Source: DATIRA01 sp963766505 (lineage in GTDB: Bacteria; Pseudomonadota; Gammaproteobacteria; Steroidobacterales; Steroidobacteraceae). From it: 64,000 nt of DNA. Location of the stretch: the NCBI GenBank assembly GCA_963766505.1, contig CAVYAL010000001.1, positions 434,001-498,000 of the forward strand, in the 5' to 3' direction. The notes under the pieces are model-generated. The model was not told where the DNA came from. It did not search any database and worked only from the letters and a program-made list of their open reading frames with translations. Both the position numbers and the translations under genes were made by a program. Below are positions 36,473 to 45,975 of this stretch, piece by piece; positions within the stretch are counted from its first letter, which is position 1, and every line of letters begins with the position of its first letter.

Positions 36473-36675
36473 CTCGATCCTCGGTTTCGGTCTGCCCGGA
36501 CCGACAACTGCTCGACATGCTCGATCACTTCCGCGGGTACCCCGTAATACGCCACCACCTGCTCAGGCCTGCCCTTGCAGGGCCGGTACGGCTGCCTGCG
36601 CCACCGCGAGCGCAGGCTCTGTACGCCGGCAAGCTGATGGGAAGCGTATGTGAGATATTCGCTGCTGACCGGCAT
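36469..36675 (-). CDS. Small hypothetical protein overlapping the phosphoesterase start
   Basis: This 68-residue frame (MPVSSEYLTYASHQLAG... VVAYYGVPAEVIEHVEQL) ends with a stop that overlaps the phosphoesterase ATG by four bases, the same coupled layout used elsewhere in the window. Codon composition looks coding and the sequence is not low-complexity. An upstream ATG at 36717 is possible. No family recognised; confidence rests on overlap and composition only. Confidence 0.45.
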   Translation of the reverse strand: MPVSSEYLTYASHQLAGVQSLRSRWRRQPYRPCKGRPEQVVAYYGVPAEVIEHVEQLSVRADRNRGSR

Positions 36676-36732
36676 GGGTCCGTACGACCGCTGCCGGACC
36701 ATTCTCTCACCCCGCAACGACGAAGCATACCG

Positions 36733-38055
36733 ATGGCCGACAAGCCCACACGACGGCGGAGCGCCGTCCCCGCGACCCGTCTCGAGCGGCTGCTGCGCTT
36801 CGGAATGCTGAGCGGCGAGCTGGCGCTGACGACGGCGCTGGCCGGCGCGAGGCAGCTCGCGGGAGGCCGACGCCCGGACCTGCTCTCATCCGTGCTGACG
36901 CCGGCCAATGCCGACCTGCTCGCGCGGCGGCTCGCGACGCTGCGTGGTCCCGCGATGAAGGTCGGCCAGATGCTGTCGCTGCAGGGCGACGACATCCTGC
37001 CGGCCGAATTCCGCAACGCGCTGGACATGCTGCGCTCGCAGGCCTACGCGATGCCGGAAACGCAGTTAAAGCGCGTGCTGGGCCGCGAATACGGCAAGGG
37101 CTGGGAGCAACGCTTCAAGCAGTTCAGCCTCGAGCCGGTCGCGGCGGCCTCGATCGGCCAGGTCCACCGGGTCGTCAAGGCCGGAGGCCGCGAGCTTGCG
37201 CTGAAGATCCAGTACCCGGGCGTGGCGAAGAGCGTGGACAGCGACGTGGACAACCTCGCCACGCTGCTCAGGGGATTCAATTTTCTTCCCGTACCGCTCG
37301 ACGTCCCGGCAATCGTCGCCGAGGCGAAGCGCCAGCTGCGACTGGAGACGGACTACGAGAACGAGGCGCGCAACCTCGAGCGCTACCGCCGCCTGGTTTC
37401 CGATATGCCCGGCGTGCTGGTCCCGAGGGTCGATCACAGTCTCTCGACGCACCGGATCCTCGCGCTCGACTGGATGGAAGGCGAGCCGCTCGAGACACTC
37501 TCGAGCGAAGCCGTGCCGCAGGCGACGCGCAACGCGATAGGGCGGACGCTGCAGCTGCTGATGTTCCGCGAGCTGTTCGACTTCCGCTTCATGCAATCGG
37601 ACCCGAATTTCGCGAACTACCTCTACCGTCCTGCGACGCAGGAACTCGTGCTGCTCGATCTCGGCGCCGTCTGCGAATTTTCCGCCGAGTTCGTGGACCG
37701 CTACCGCCGGATATGCCGAAGCCTGCTCGATGGCAACGACGGCGGCATCCGCGATGCAGCCTTCGAGATCGGCTACGCGCATCCGGGGGACCCCGAGGAG
37801 CGCACCCGTGCAGCCGTCGAGATCATACGGCTCGTCTGCGAACCGCTCGTGCACCGTGGCCCGTACGATTTTGCCGGGTCGCGGCTGATTGCCAGGGCTC
37901 GCGATCTCGGCATGGCCGTGGCCTTCCGCGAGGGCCTGCGCTCACCTCCCCCCGAGACGATCTTCCTGCATCGCAAGCTGGTCGGCACGTTCCTGATCTG
38001 CGCGCGGATGCAGGCGCGCGTGAACGTGCACGCGCTGATCGAGCGTTTCGTCTGA
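36733..38055 (+). CDS. ABC1/UbiB-family atypical kinase-like protein
   Basis: The 440-residue protein has the hallmarks of the ADCK/UbiB family: KxGQ as MKVGQMLS (about 75-82), the Ala-rich AAASIGQVH loop replacing the glycine loop, ALKIQYPGV with the conserved Lys, ETDYENEARNLERY, LDWMEGEPL and the catalytic-loop DPNFANYLY with metal-binding LLDLGAV. Family members support ubiquinone synthesis or lipid trafficking as ATPases. No C-terminal TM helices are present, unlike E. coli UbiB, so this is the shorter soluble type. Confidence 0.88.
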   Translation: MADKPTRRRSAVPATRLERLLRFGMLSGELALTTALAGARQLAGGRRPDLLSSVLTPANADLLARRLATLRGPAMKVGQMLSLQGDDILPAEFRNALDMLRSQAYAMPETQLKRVLGREYGKGWEQRFKQFSLEPVAAASIGQVHRVVKAGGRELALKIQYPGVAKSVDSDVDNLATLLRGFNFLPVPLDVPAIVAEAKRQLRLETDYENEARNLERYRRLVSDMPGVLVPRVDHSLSTHRILALDWMEGEPLETLSSEAVPQATRNAIGRTLQLLMFRELFDFRFMQSDPNFANYLYRPATQELVLLDLGAVCEFSAEFVDRYRRICRSLLDGNDGGIRDAAFEIGYAHPGDPEERTRAAVEIIRLVCEPLVHRGPYDFAGSRLIARARDLGMAVAFREGLRSPPPETIFLHRKLVGTFLICARMQARVNVHALIERFV

Positions 38056-38166
38056 GCCTCGACGGGCGCACCTCGACCGGTACGGCGCCGTGCACGGTGT
38101 CAGGCCGGCGGCGTCCGGAGCATAATCGGGGGACTGAAACCCGATGCAACGAACAGGGAGATCACC

Positions 38167-38940
38167 ATGAACAAGTCGGCCGCGCCGGACGTAGCGGTTC
38201 GCTCGCAGGTAAGCGCCGCGGAATGGGAGCAGCGCGTCGCGCTCGCCGCCTGCTACCGGCTGGTTGCGATGTACGGCTGGGACGACCTGATCTTCACGCA
38301 CATCTCTGCACGGGTACCCGGACCCGAGCACCACTTCCTGATCAATCCCTACGGCATGATGTTCGAGGAAATCACCGCGTCGAGCCTGGTCAAGGTGGAC
38401 CTCGAGGGCCGCAAGGTCCTGGAAAGCCCGTTCGAGATCAACCCGGCGGGCTTCACGATCCACAGCGCGATCCACGCGGCCCGGGACGACGCCAGGTGCG
38501 TGCTGCACGTGCACAGCGTGAACGGCGTGGCCGTGTCCGCGCAGAAGGACGGCGTCCTGCCGATCTCGCAGCAGTCGATCTTCGTGCTCGCCTCGCTCGG
38601 CTACCACGACTACGAGGGCGTCGCGCTCAACGCCGAGGAGAAGCCCCGGCTGGTGCGGGACCTGGGCCTGAACAGCTTCCTGATGCTGCGCAATCACGGG
38701 CTGCTGACCGTGGCTGAGAGCGTGCCGGAGGCCTTCCTGCTGATGTACGTGTTCGAATCGACCTGCATGATCCAGGTCAGGGCCCAGGCGGGCGGCAACG
38801 AGCTGCTGCCGGTCGACCCCCGGATACTCTCGGGCGCGAAGGCCATGGCGAAGGAGGTCACGCGCTCGATGGGCGGCAACCTGGCCTGGCCGGGACTGCT
38901 GCGCAAGCTCGATCGCAGGAACCCCGGCTACCGCGACTAG
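38167..38940 (+). CDS. Class II aldolase/adducin family protein
   Basis: The 257-residue protein follows the aldolase-II pattern with FTHISARVPG, the zinc-ligand pair in VLHVHSVNGVAVSAQ (HxH), a later HGLL in RNHGLLTV as third His ligand, and FEINPAGFTIHSAIH. Adducin-like proteins of this length act on sugar phosphates or are of unknown role. It is preceded by a 111-bp gap after the ABC1 gene; the LOG gene begins just after its stop. Confidence 0.85.
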   Translation: MNKSAAPDVAVRSQVSAAEWEQRVALAACYRLVAMYGWDDLIFTHISARVPGPEHHFLINPYGMMFEEITASSLVKVDLEGRKVLESPFEINPAGFTIHSAIHAARDDARCVLHVHSVNGVAVSAQKDGVLPISQQSIFVLASLGYHDYEGVALNAEEKPRLVRDLGLNSFLMLRNHGLLTVAESVPEAFLLMYVFESTCMIQVRAQAGGNELLPVDPRILSGAKAMAKEVTRSMGGNLAWPGLLRKLDRRNPGYRD

Positions 38941-38945
38941 GCCCG

Positions 38946-39707
38946 GTGCAATCCCCGGATGGTACCGACGATGGCCGGCCCTTGACCGACCCGCCTGGCA
39001 ACGCGAACCGGCGTGACCCTCTGCTCGACACAGTCGAGGGCGCGGAGAAACTGTTCCTTGCGGGACGGCGCAACCGCGAGGCCGACCTCGAGAGCGCGGT
39101 GCGGTTCTTCCTGGAATTCCTGCGCGGCTTCGAGAGCTTCGACTTTGCCCAGCCCTGCGTGACGGTGTTCGGGTCGGCGCGTTTTCCCGAGACGCACCGC
39201 TACTACGCGATCGCCAGGGACCTCGGCCGGGAGCTCGCCGCGTCCGGGTTCGCGGTCATGACGGGCGGCGGGCCCGGGATCATGGAGGCGGTCAACCGTG
39301 GTGCGCGGGAGGCCGGGGGCCTGAGCCTCGGCTGCAACATCCAGCTGCCCAGGGAACAGAAGCCGAACCCTTACCTGGACAAGTTCATACAGTTCGAGCA
39401 TTTCTTCGTGCGCAAGGTGTTCCTCGTCAAGTACTCGAGCGCCTTCGTCGTGATGCCGGGCGGCTTCGGCACGCTCGACGAGGCCTTCGAACTGGTGACG
39501 CTGATGCAGAACGGCAAGATCGAGCGCTTCCCGCTGATCGCGCTGGGCGGAGACTTCTGGGACCAGCTGGTCGCTTTCGCGCGGGAGTCGATGCTGCAGC
39601 AGGGCACCATCGACCCGGAGGACCTTGCGCTGATCCAGCGCGTGGATACGGCCGCCGATGCGGCCAGGGCGATCAGGGAGGCGACCGCGGCCTCGCCGGC
39701 GGCCTGA
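38946..39707 (+). CDS. LOG family protein (nucleotide 5'-monophosphate phosphoribohydrolase type)
   Basis: The 253-residue protein contains the LOG signature VMPGGFGTLDE (PGGxGTxxE), the N-terminal VTVFGSARFPE and the VMTGGGPGIMEAVNRGA loop. LOG enzymes release free bases from nucleoside monophosphates. A ~60-residue N-terminal extension before the fold is polar. It starts at GTG 38946, five bases after the aldolase stop, with a TTG at 38983 as an alternative. Confidence 0.85.
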   Translation: MQSPDGTDDGRPLTDPPGNANRRDPLLDTVEGAEKLFLAGRRNREADLESAVRFFLEFLRGFESFDFAQPCVTVFGSARFPETHRYYAIARDLGRELAASGFAVMTGGGPGIMEAVNRGAREAGGLSLGCNIQLPREQKPNPYLDKFIQFEHFFVRKVFLVKYSSAFVVMPGGFGTLDEAFELVTLMQNGKIERFPLIALGGDFWDQLVAFARESMLQQGTIDPEDLALIQRVDTAADAARAIREATAASPAA

Positions 39708-39822
39708 GGAGGGCCGCTCCCGACGCCGAAAGGCCCCGTCCAGCGCTTGTCAAATTCCCGTAACACCGGCAGGCTCTTCTGAGTCTTCGCCTGGCCCGAC
39801 CGGGTCGCCAGCAGTCCCCGAG

Positions 39823-41919
39823 ATGACCGAGAAATTCGACCGCAAGCAATTCCACGAAGCCGCCTGGTTCGACCGTGATCTCAGCTGGCTGGAGTTCAAC
39901 CGGCGCGTGCTGAACGAAGCGCTCGACGAGCGCACGCCGCTGCTGGAGCGCTTCAAGTTCCTGGCGATCTTCACCTCGAACCTCGACGAGTTCTACATGA
40001 AGCGCGTCGGGGCGATGCGCACCCGGGCGTACGCGAGCGGCGTTCCCGGCAACATTGATGCATTCAACCGGCACATGGCGACGCTGCGCGAGGCGCTGCT
40101 GCCGACGCTTGCGGACCGTGGCGCCTGTTACGCAGAGTTGCGCCAGCGGATACGCGCCGAAGGCATCCTGCTCGCCGACTGGGACCAGCTCTCCCCGGCC
40201 CAGCGCGAGGAGGCCTCGACGTATTTCGACCGCAACGTATCGCCGGCGCTGACACCGTTGAGCCTCGACCCCTCGCATCCGTTCCCGTTCCTGTCGAATC
40301 TCTCGCTGTCCTGGGGCTTCCTGCTGCGCGACACGACTACCGACGAGCGTCAGCCGGTGCGTGTAAAGGTCGCGACCAGCCTGACGCAGTGGATTCCGCT
40401 GCAGTCGGACGTGGAGCCAGGCGAGAGCTGCTACGTATCGCTATGCGACCTGGTGCGCCACAACGCCTGGAAGCTCTTCCCCGGCATGGACATCGAGGCG
40501 ACGGTCCTGTTCCGCGTCTCCCGCAACGCGGACATCGCGCTGGAGGAGGACAGGGACAACAGCCTGCGGGAACTGATCGAGGAGCACCTGCGCCAGCGCC
40601 GCTTCGAGCCGGTCGTGCGGCTCGAGTTCGGCGCCGAGGCCCATCCCGCCATGCGCGCGGCCTTGATCGAGCGGTTCGCGCTCGGCGAGCAGGACGTCTA
40701 CGACCTCGATGGACCGCTCGACTTCTCCGGGATGTTCGAAATCGCCTCGCTCAGCCGGCCCGCGCTGCGTGACCCGCCCTGGGCTCCGCTGGTGCCCGCC
40801 GGCCTGGACGAGGACGCGGACTTCTTCGCCGCGATCCGTGCGAACGACCTGCTGGTGCATCACCCGTACGAGAGCTTCGATGCGACGGTCGAGCGCTTCA
40901 TCCGCGACGCCGCGAACGACCCGCGGGTCGTGACGATCAAGATGACGGTCTACCGCCTCGGCGACGACACGCCCTTCGTGCGCTCGCTGATCAAGGCCGC
41001 GGAGACCGGCAAGCAGGTGGCCTGCCTGGTGGAGCTGAAGGCGCGGTTCGACGAAGAGCGCAACCTGCACTGGGCCAACGAGCTGCAGAAGGCCGGCGAT
41101 CACGTGATCTACGGCCTGCGCGGACTCAAGACGCATACCAAGCTGGCGCTGGTCGTGCGGCGCGAGGGCGACGGGCTGCGCTGCTATGCCCACATCGGCA
41201 CCGGCAACTACCACGTCAAGACCGCGCGGATGTATACGGACTTCGGGCTGTTCACCGCCGATCCGGTCATCACGAACGACGTCGTCTCGCTGTTCCATCA
41301 CCTGACGGGCTATTCGCGTTCGCCCAGCTTCGAGAAGCTGCTGGTGGCACCGATCAACATGCGCGAGCGATTCCTCGGGTTCATCGACCGGGAGATCGAA
41401 CACTGCGAAGCGGGCCGGCCCGCGCGGATCGTCGCCAAGATGAACCAGCTCGAGGACCGGCCCGTCTGCGAAGCCCTGAGCCGGGCGTCGCGGGCCGGCG
41501 TGACGATAGACCTGGTCGTGCGCGGCTTCTGCTGCCTGAGACCCGGCGTGCCGGGCTGGACGGACAACGTCCGCGTCCGCTCGATCGTCGGCCGTTTCCT
41601 GGAGCACGGCCGGGTGTTCCACTTCGCCAATGGCCAGCAGGACCCGCTCGACGGGGAGTTTTTCATCGGCTCCGCCGACTGGATGGACCGCAACCTCTCG
41701 CGCCGCGTCGAGGCCGTTACGCCGGTCGAGGCGCGCCCGCTGAGGGAACGACTGTGGGAGGCGCTGCAGATCGAGCTGACCGACAGCCGCCAGGCCTGGC
41801 AGATGCAGCCGGACGGCAGTTACGTTCAGCTGCAGCCGGACGCCGCCTCCAGCGAGGCGGCGCGCGCCGGTGCCCACGCGACGCTGATGAGGCGGGCGCG
41901 CGAACGGCACGCCCGCTGA
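39823..41919 (+). CDS. ppk1: Polyphosphate kinase 1
   Basis: Ppk1 reversibly transfers the terminal phosphate of ATP to polyphosphate. The 698-residue protein begins FDRDLSWLEFNRRVLNEA, has TSNLDEFYMKRVG, the LKTHTKLALVVR loop with phosphorylated His438, and the HIGTGNYH loop. C-terminal GSADWMDRNLSRRVE completes the family. ATG 39823 is chosen since the family begins there; a frame open upstream from 39658 overlaps LOG. Cyanophycin and polyphosphate storage genes thus lie within about 8 kb. Confidence 0.95.
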   Translation: MTEKFDRKQFHEAAWFDRDLSWLEFNRRVLNEALDERTPLLERFKFLAIFTSNLDEFYMKRVGAMRTRAYASGVPGNIDAFNRHMATLREALLPTLADRGACYAELRQRIRAEGILLADWDQLSPAQREEASTYFDRNVSPALTPLSLDPSHPFPFLSNLSLSWGFLLRDTTTDERQPVRVKVATSLTQWIPLQSDVEPGESCYVSLCDLVRHNAWKLFPGMDIEATVLFRVSRNADIALEEDRDNSLRELIEEHLRQRRFEPVVRLEFGAEAHPAMRAALIERFALGEQDVYDLDGPLDFSGMFEIASLSRPALRDPPWAPLVPAGLDEDADFFAAIRANDLLVHHPYESFDATVERFIRDAANDPRVVTIKMTVYRLGDDTPFVRSLIKAAETGKQVACLVELKARFDEERNLHWANELQKAGDHVIYGLRGLKTHTKLALVVRREGDGLRCYAHIGTGNYHVKTARMYTDFGLFTADPVITNDVVSLFHHLTGYSRSPSFEKLLVAPINMRERFLGFIDREIEHCEAGRPARIVAKMNQLEDRPVCEALSRASRAGVTIDLVVRGFCCLRPGVPGWTDNVRVRSIVGRFLEHGRVFHFANGQQDPLDGEFFIGSADWMDRNLSRRVEAVTPVEARPLRERLWEALQIELTDSRQAWQMQPDGSYVQLQPDAASSEAARAGAHATLMRRARERHAR

Positions 41920-41922
41920 ACC

Positions 41923-43416
41923 TCATCCAGGCCCCACCCGTCCCGGGGGCTGCGAGTCGGGCTTGCGCAGCCTGGAGAACCAGTACTCCAGCTGGCGACC
42001 GGCGGCCTCACGCCCGCCAAGGCCGAAGGACAGCGCGACCGCGACTGCGACCGCGCCGAACGTGAACGCGAAGCCGAGGTTGACGATGTCGTCCGCGATG
42101 CCCATCGCGCGCAGCCCCATCGCCATGACCAGCGCAATGATGGCCACGCGCGCGACCTGGGCCATCAATCCGCTCAGTTCGGAACTCGTCTGGCGGATCG
42201 CCGAGTAGGCGACCCCTGCCAGCCAGAAGCCCACGACCAGTATCAGGCCGCCGACCAGCACGTCGCCGGCGAACAGCGCGAACGTATGTCCGGCGTCGGC
42301 GACCTGCGTCAGCCCCAGGCGGTTCGCAGCCTCGATGCCAGCGAACAGCATCGCGAAGAAGAGCACGAGTCGTCCGGCAATGCGCGAGGGCTGCACGCGA
42401 TCGGCGGGCAGGTTCTGCAGCCCGAGCGCCGCAGGCAGCCGGTCGAGCCCGGCCGCCTCGAGGAGTCGCGTGGCGAGGTCGGCGACGACCCGGGCCACCA
42501 GGAAGGTGAGCAGCAGGATCAACGCCGCTGCGACTATGGAGGGCACGGCCGCCATGAACTGGCGCAGCATGTCCGTCGCAGGCCCCGCGATCGCCTCGAT
42601 GCCGACGGCCTCAAAGGCGGCAATCAGCGCCGGGAAGAACACGACGATGAACACCAGCGTGCCGGCGATGTTCGCCAGCCGGATGTTGCCCGACAGCCCG
42701 ATGCGCTCGCCGAATTTCTCGACACCGGCCGCGTTCAGCGCCGTGCGGGTCAATCCGCGCAGGATGCCGGCCACCAGCCAGCCGACCAGCGCAATGACGA
42801 CCGCAGCAAAGATGTTGGGCAACGCAAGCAGCAGTTCGTCCATCATCTGCTGCAGTGGCAGCAGAATGCCGTCCAGGCCCAGCGCGCCGACGATGGCCGG
42901 CAGGAACATCAGCAGCACAAGCCAGAACAGGGCCCCGGCGACGTTCTTGCTCATCGGCTCCATGCCGGCCTGCTCCGACAGCTTGTCGTCGAGACGCGTC
43001 GCGGCCAGCGCCCTGTTGACGAGGCCCTGGCTCAGCGTCGCGATGCTCCAGGCGATCAGCCCGAGCAGCAGGGCCGCGAGCACGCGCGGCAGGTAGCCGA
43101 GCACCTGGTCGACCATCTGCTGGATGGACCCGGAGACCGTGTGCAGCGAGAGCGCATTGAACACGCCGACCAGCGTGACCAGGATCACGAACCAGAACAC
43201 CCCGACCGCGATGCCGCGCTCGAGATCGAGCTTGCGGTGCAGCGAGGATTCGATCCGCTGGTTCAGCGACAGCACTTTGAGCCCGCGTCGCACCCCGGCC
43301 CGCAGCACGACCGCCACCAGCCAGCCGATGATCAGTATCCCCAGGGCCGCAAGGATCGAGAGGATCTGCGGCGCCAGGGCGCTCTGGAATGCCGTCGAGA
43401 ATTCGCTGTAGTCCAT
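41923..43416 (-). CDS. Mechanosensitive ion channel-like protein with repeated conserved TM helices
   Basis: ATG 43416 has an AGGAAGG box. The 497-residue protein has about ten hydrophobic spans including several repeats of the TM-helix type (ALGILIIGWLVAVVLRAGVRRG, LPNIFAAVVIALVGWLVAGILRG in parts, and AALILLLTFLVARVVADLATRLL) followed each time by a short amphipathic stretch, and ends in a VAVALSFGLGGREAAGR segment that resembles the MscS pore helix. It probably releases osmotic pressure. It converges on ppk1 with three bases between stop codons. Confidence 0.82.
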   Translation of the reverse strand: MDYSEFSTAFQSALAPQILSILAALGILIIGWLVAVVLRAGVRRGLKVLSLNQRIESSLHRKLDLERGIAVGVFWFVILVTLVGVFNALSLHTVSGSIQQMVDQVLGYLPRVLAALLLGLIAWSIATLSQGLVNRALAATRLDDKLSEQAGMEPMSKNVAGALFWLVLLMFLPAIVGALGLDGILLPLQQMMDELLLALPNIFAAVVIALVGWLVAGILRGLTRTALNAAGVEKFGERIGLSGNIRLANIAGTLVFIVVFFPALIAAFEAVGIEAIAGPATDMLRQFMAAVPSIVAAALILLLTFLVARVVADLATRLLEAAGLDRLPAALGLQNLPADRVQPSRIAGRLVLFFAMLFAGIEAANRLGLTQVADAGHTFALFAGDVLVGGLILVVGFWLAGVAYSAIRQTSSELSGLMAQVARVAIIALVMAMGLRAMGIADDIVNLGFAFTFGAVAVAVALSFGLGGREAAGRQLEYWFSRLRKPDSQPPGRVGPG

Positions 43417-43738
43417 TTGCCTTCCTCGTTGTTGGTAGCAGCCCGCCGGCACGGCGGCCACAGCACAGGTGGGGAGCAGCCGCCCGGAAAGGCCGGCCGC
43501 TGCAGGCGCAGCAATCCCCCGCGTGCTACGCAGTACGGCTCTTGTAACGCGATTGCCGCGCAAGCTGGATGAGAAAAACTAACCTGGCGGTTTCGCTCAG
43601 CTCAACAAGCTACGCGGCTGGCGGATACCGGACCGCCGGCCACCGCCGCTCATGAGGCAGGCGGAACACTCGCCGGAGTGCAGCGGCGAGGACACGCGCC
43701 GGTGCCGGGCCACGACACCGGTGCATGAGATCCTTAAC
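43417..43738. other. 322-bp intergenic region, no gene seen
   Basis: Between the channel gene start and the acyl-CoA dehydrogenase stop (both minus strand) I see no convincing ORF, tRNA or repeat. It holds the ribosome site of the channel gene and presumably its promoter, which I could not place. A short CCGGTG/CACCGG stem near 43702-43725 may end the dehydrogenase transcript. Confidence 0.5.
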
Positions 43739-45709
43739 TCAGGCGGCCTTGCCCTCCGGCTCCTTCGGGCCCGTCTTGCCTGCCCGCTCGGCGGCCGTCT
43801 GCGCCGGATGCTCGTAGTCGTTCTTCTCCCAGTCCCGGTATTTCGGCGGTATCGGATTGGTCGCACCGTCGGCCAGCCAGCTCAGCTTGCCCTCCATGAA
43901 CAGGTCGGTGACCCTGCGGTAGCTGCGGTTGTGCTGCTTCTGCACGGCCCTGAAGTTGCCTTCGATGCGCCTGCGCGCCTCGCGGCAGAACAGGTCGGCG
44001 AGCGCCTGCGGTGATTCGTCCTGTGGATTCACGGTCAGCAGGTGGTCGGCATATGACAGCGTCGCCGCCATCACGAACAGGTCCACGCCGACGTCGACGA
44101 AATTGCCGAGGATGATCTGCTCGTTCTCCAGCTTCGGTCCCAGCTTGGCCATCGTCGCGAACAGCCGTCGCGCCAGCAGCTTGCTCGCCTTCGCCGCGTA
44201 GGCGAGGTGCTTGCGATTGCGCGCATCGAGCCGTCCGGCGGCCAGCGAGCCGCCCGTCTCGGGCATGAACAGTCCCGGCAGCCAGCCGGCATAGAAGCCG
44301 GCCGCCTTCATCATCGCGGCGCTCTTGTCGGCCTTCTCGCCCGGCTTCGGCTTCAGGATCGGCATGACGAGCTTGAAGTGCGTGTCGAGCGCCTCGCGCG
44401 CCATGATCAGGTGCATGACCTGCGAGGAGCCCTCGAAAATGCGCCCGATGCGCATGTCACGCAGCGTCATCTCGACCGAGGTGGGCCGCTCGCCCCTCTC
44501 GTAAAGCGAGGTCGCACGCTCGTAGCCGCGCCCGCCCCGGACCTGCAGGTAGTCGTCGAGAATCCGGTACAGCGTCTCGGAGCAGAAGTACTTCGCGGCC
44601 GCCGCTTCGAGGCGGATGTCCGCGTTCTTGCGATCCGCGAAGGCGCAGGTCAGATACACCATGCTCTTCATCGCGAACAGATGCGCCGCGTAGTTGGCGA
44701 CCATCTTCGCGATCGCCTGGTGCTTGCCGATCGGCACGCCCCACTGCTTGCGCACGTTGATCCACCACTCGGCGTCCTCCACGTAGGCCATGCCGGCACC
44801 GATGCCGGCCGCCGGCAGGCCGAGCCGGCCCACGTTCAGGGTCGCGAGCGCGATCTTCAGGCCCTGCCCGGGCTTGCCGATCATGTTCTCGACCGGCACC
44901 TTGACGTCCTTGAACGAGACGACGCCGTTCGCGATGCCATTGAGGCCCATGAAGCGGCAGCGCCTCACCCGCTCGATGCCGGGCCAGTCCATTTCGACGA
45001 CGAAGCACGAGATCTGCGGGACTTTCTTGCCGTTCGGCAGTTCCTTGTCCGGAGTCCGGGCCAGCACCGCGATCAGCGTGGTCCGCGGATCGGTGACGTT
45101 GGTGCACCAGAGCTTGTCGCCGTTCAGGATGAAATGCTTGCCGTCCGGCGCAGGCGTCGCGACGGTGGTCATCCGTGCCGGATCAGACCCGACGTCGGGC
45201 TCGGTCAGCGCAAAGGCCGAGATCTCGCCTTTCGCGAGCCGCGGCAGCCACTTGCGCTTCTGCTCCTCGGTGCCGAACTCGCGCAGCGGCTGCGGGACGC
45301 CGATGCTCTGGTGAGCCGACAGGTAGGTCACCGTGTTCGAGCAATAGCTGCCGATCAGGCCCAGCACGCGCGCATAGTTCGTGATCGAGAGCCCGAGGCC
45401 ACCGTACTCCTTCGGGATCTTCATGCCGAACAGGCCGATCTCGGCCATCGCTTCCAGCGCCTCGCGGGGATACTCGCCCTCCTCGTCGATCTTGTACGGG
45501 TCGACGTACTTCTCGAGCACGACCCTGACCTTCTCCAGGTACTCGTCGCCGATCTTCCTGTCCTGGGGCGGTTGCGCCGGGAACGGGTGCACCATGTCCC
45601 AGCGGAACTTGCCCTTGAAGACCTCGGCCGTGAAGCTCGCAGCCTCCCATTCCGCCTGGCGCGCATCCTCGGCCATCTGCATTGCAACGTCTTTGCCCTT
45701 GTCGTCCAT
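43739..45709 (-). CDS. Acyl-CoA dehydrogenase (FadE-like)
   Basis: This 656-residue flavoprotein is a long-form ACAD. It has a helical N-terminal domain; KIPKEYGGLG, ALTEPDVGSDPARM (FAD and acyl binding), and GGRGYERATSLYERGERPTSVEMTLRDMRIGRIFEGSSQVMHLIMA in parts, which is the conserved C-terminal signature. Family members add a ~150-residue C-terminal extension as here. It should carry out the first step of beta-oxidation. A GGAGGCG box precedes ATG 45709. Confidence 0.9.
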   Translation of the reverse strand: MDDKGKDVAMQMAEDARQAEWEAASFTAEVFKGKFRWDMVHPFPAQPPQDRKIGDEYLEKVRVVLEKYVDPYKIDEEGEYPREALEAMAEIGLFGMKIPKEYGGLGLSITNYARVLGLIGSYCSNTVTYLSAHQSIGVPQPLREFGTEEQKRKWLPRLAKGEISAFALTEPDVGSDPARMTTVATPAPDGKHFILNGDKLWCTNVTDPRTTLIAVLARTPDKELPNGKKVPQISCFVVEMDWPGIERVRRCRFMGLNGIANGVVSFKDVKVPVENMIGKPGQGLKIALATLNVGRLGLPAAGIGAGMAYVEDAEWWINVRKQWGVPIGKHQAIAKMVANYAAHLFAMKSMVYLTCAFADRKNADIRLEAAAAKYFCSETLYRILDDYLQVRGGRGYERATSLYERGERPTSVEMTLRDMRIGRIFEGSSQVMHLIMAREALDTHFKLVMPILKPKPGEKADKSAAMMKAAGFYAGWLPGLFMPETGGSLAAGRLDARNRKHLAYAAKASKLLARRLFATMAKLGPKLENEQIILGNFVDVGVDLFVMAATLSYADHLLTVNPQDESPQALADLFCREARRRIEGNFRAVQKQHNRSYRRVTDLFMEGKLSWLADGATNPIPPKYRDWEKNDYEHPAQTAAERAGKTGPKEPEGKAA

Positions 45710-45899
45710 ATCGCCTCCGCGCCGGTGTCGGGTCCGGTTTCGAAAGGTATCCGACTGCAGCCAGGCTGCCCCGCCGTGCGTGGGCAGGCTGGCTGATCGC
45801 TGCGAATATCGCAGTGCAACAATCTCCGGGGTATCCCGGTATGTCGCCGGCGACTACGGATAGACCGAAGGAAGGCAGGCGGAAGCGACGGGCGCGCGG

Positions 45900-45925
45900 G
45901 CGCAGGCAGGGGTCCCTGCCTGCGC
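45900..45925. terminator. Long perfect hairpin after fadA
   Basis: GCGCAGGCAGG (45900-45910) pairs perfectly with CCTGCCTGCGC (45915-45925) around GGTC. It is 50 bp past the fadA stop on the minus strand, an 11-bp stem without a T-run. Probably ends or protects the fadBA transcript. Confidence 0.5.
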
Positions 45926-45975
45926 ATCGCGCGTATCCAGGCCGGCCGTGGTGGCGGTCGGCAGTCCCGACGGGC

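Noticed and set aside
44207..45796. 529-codon open frame antisense to the acyl-CoA dehydrogenase
   Set aside because: Shadow of a clear coding gene, with no ribosome site and no recognisable domain.
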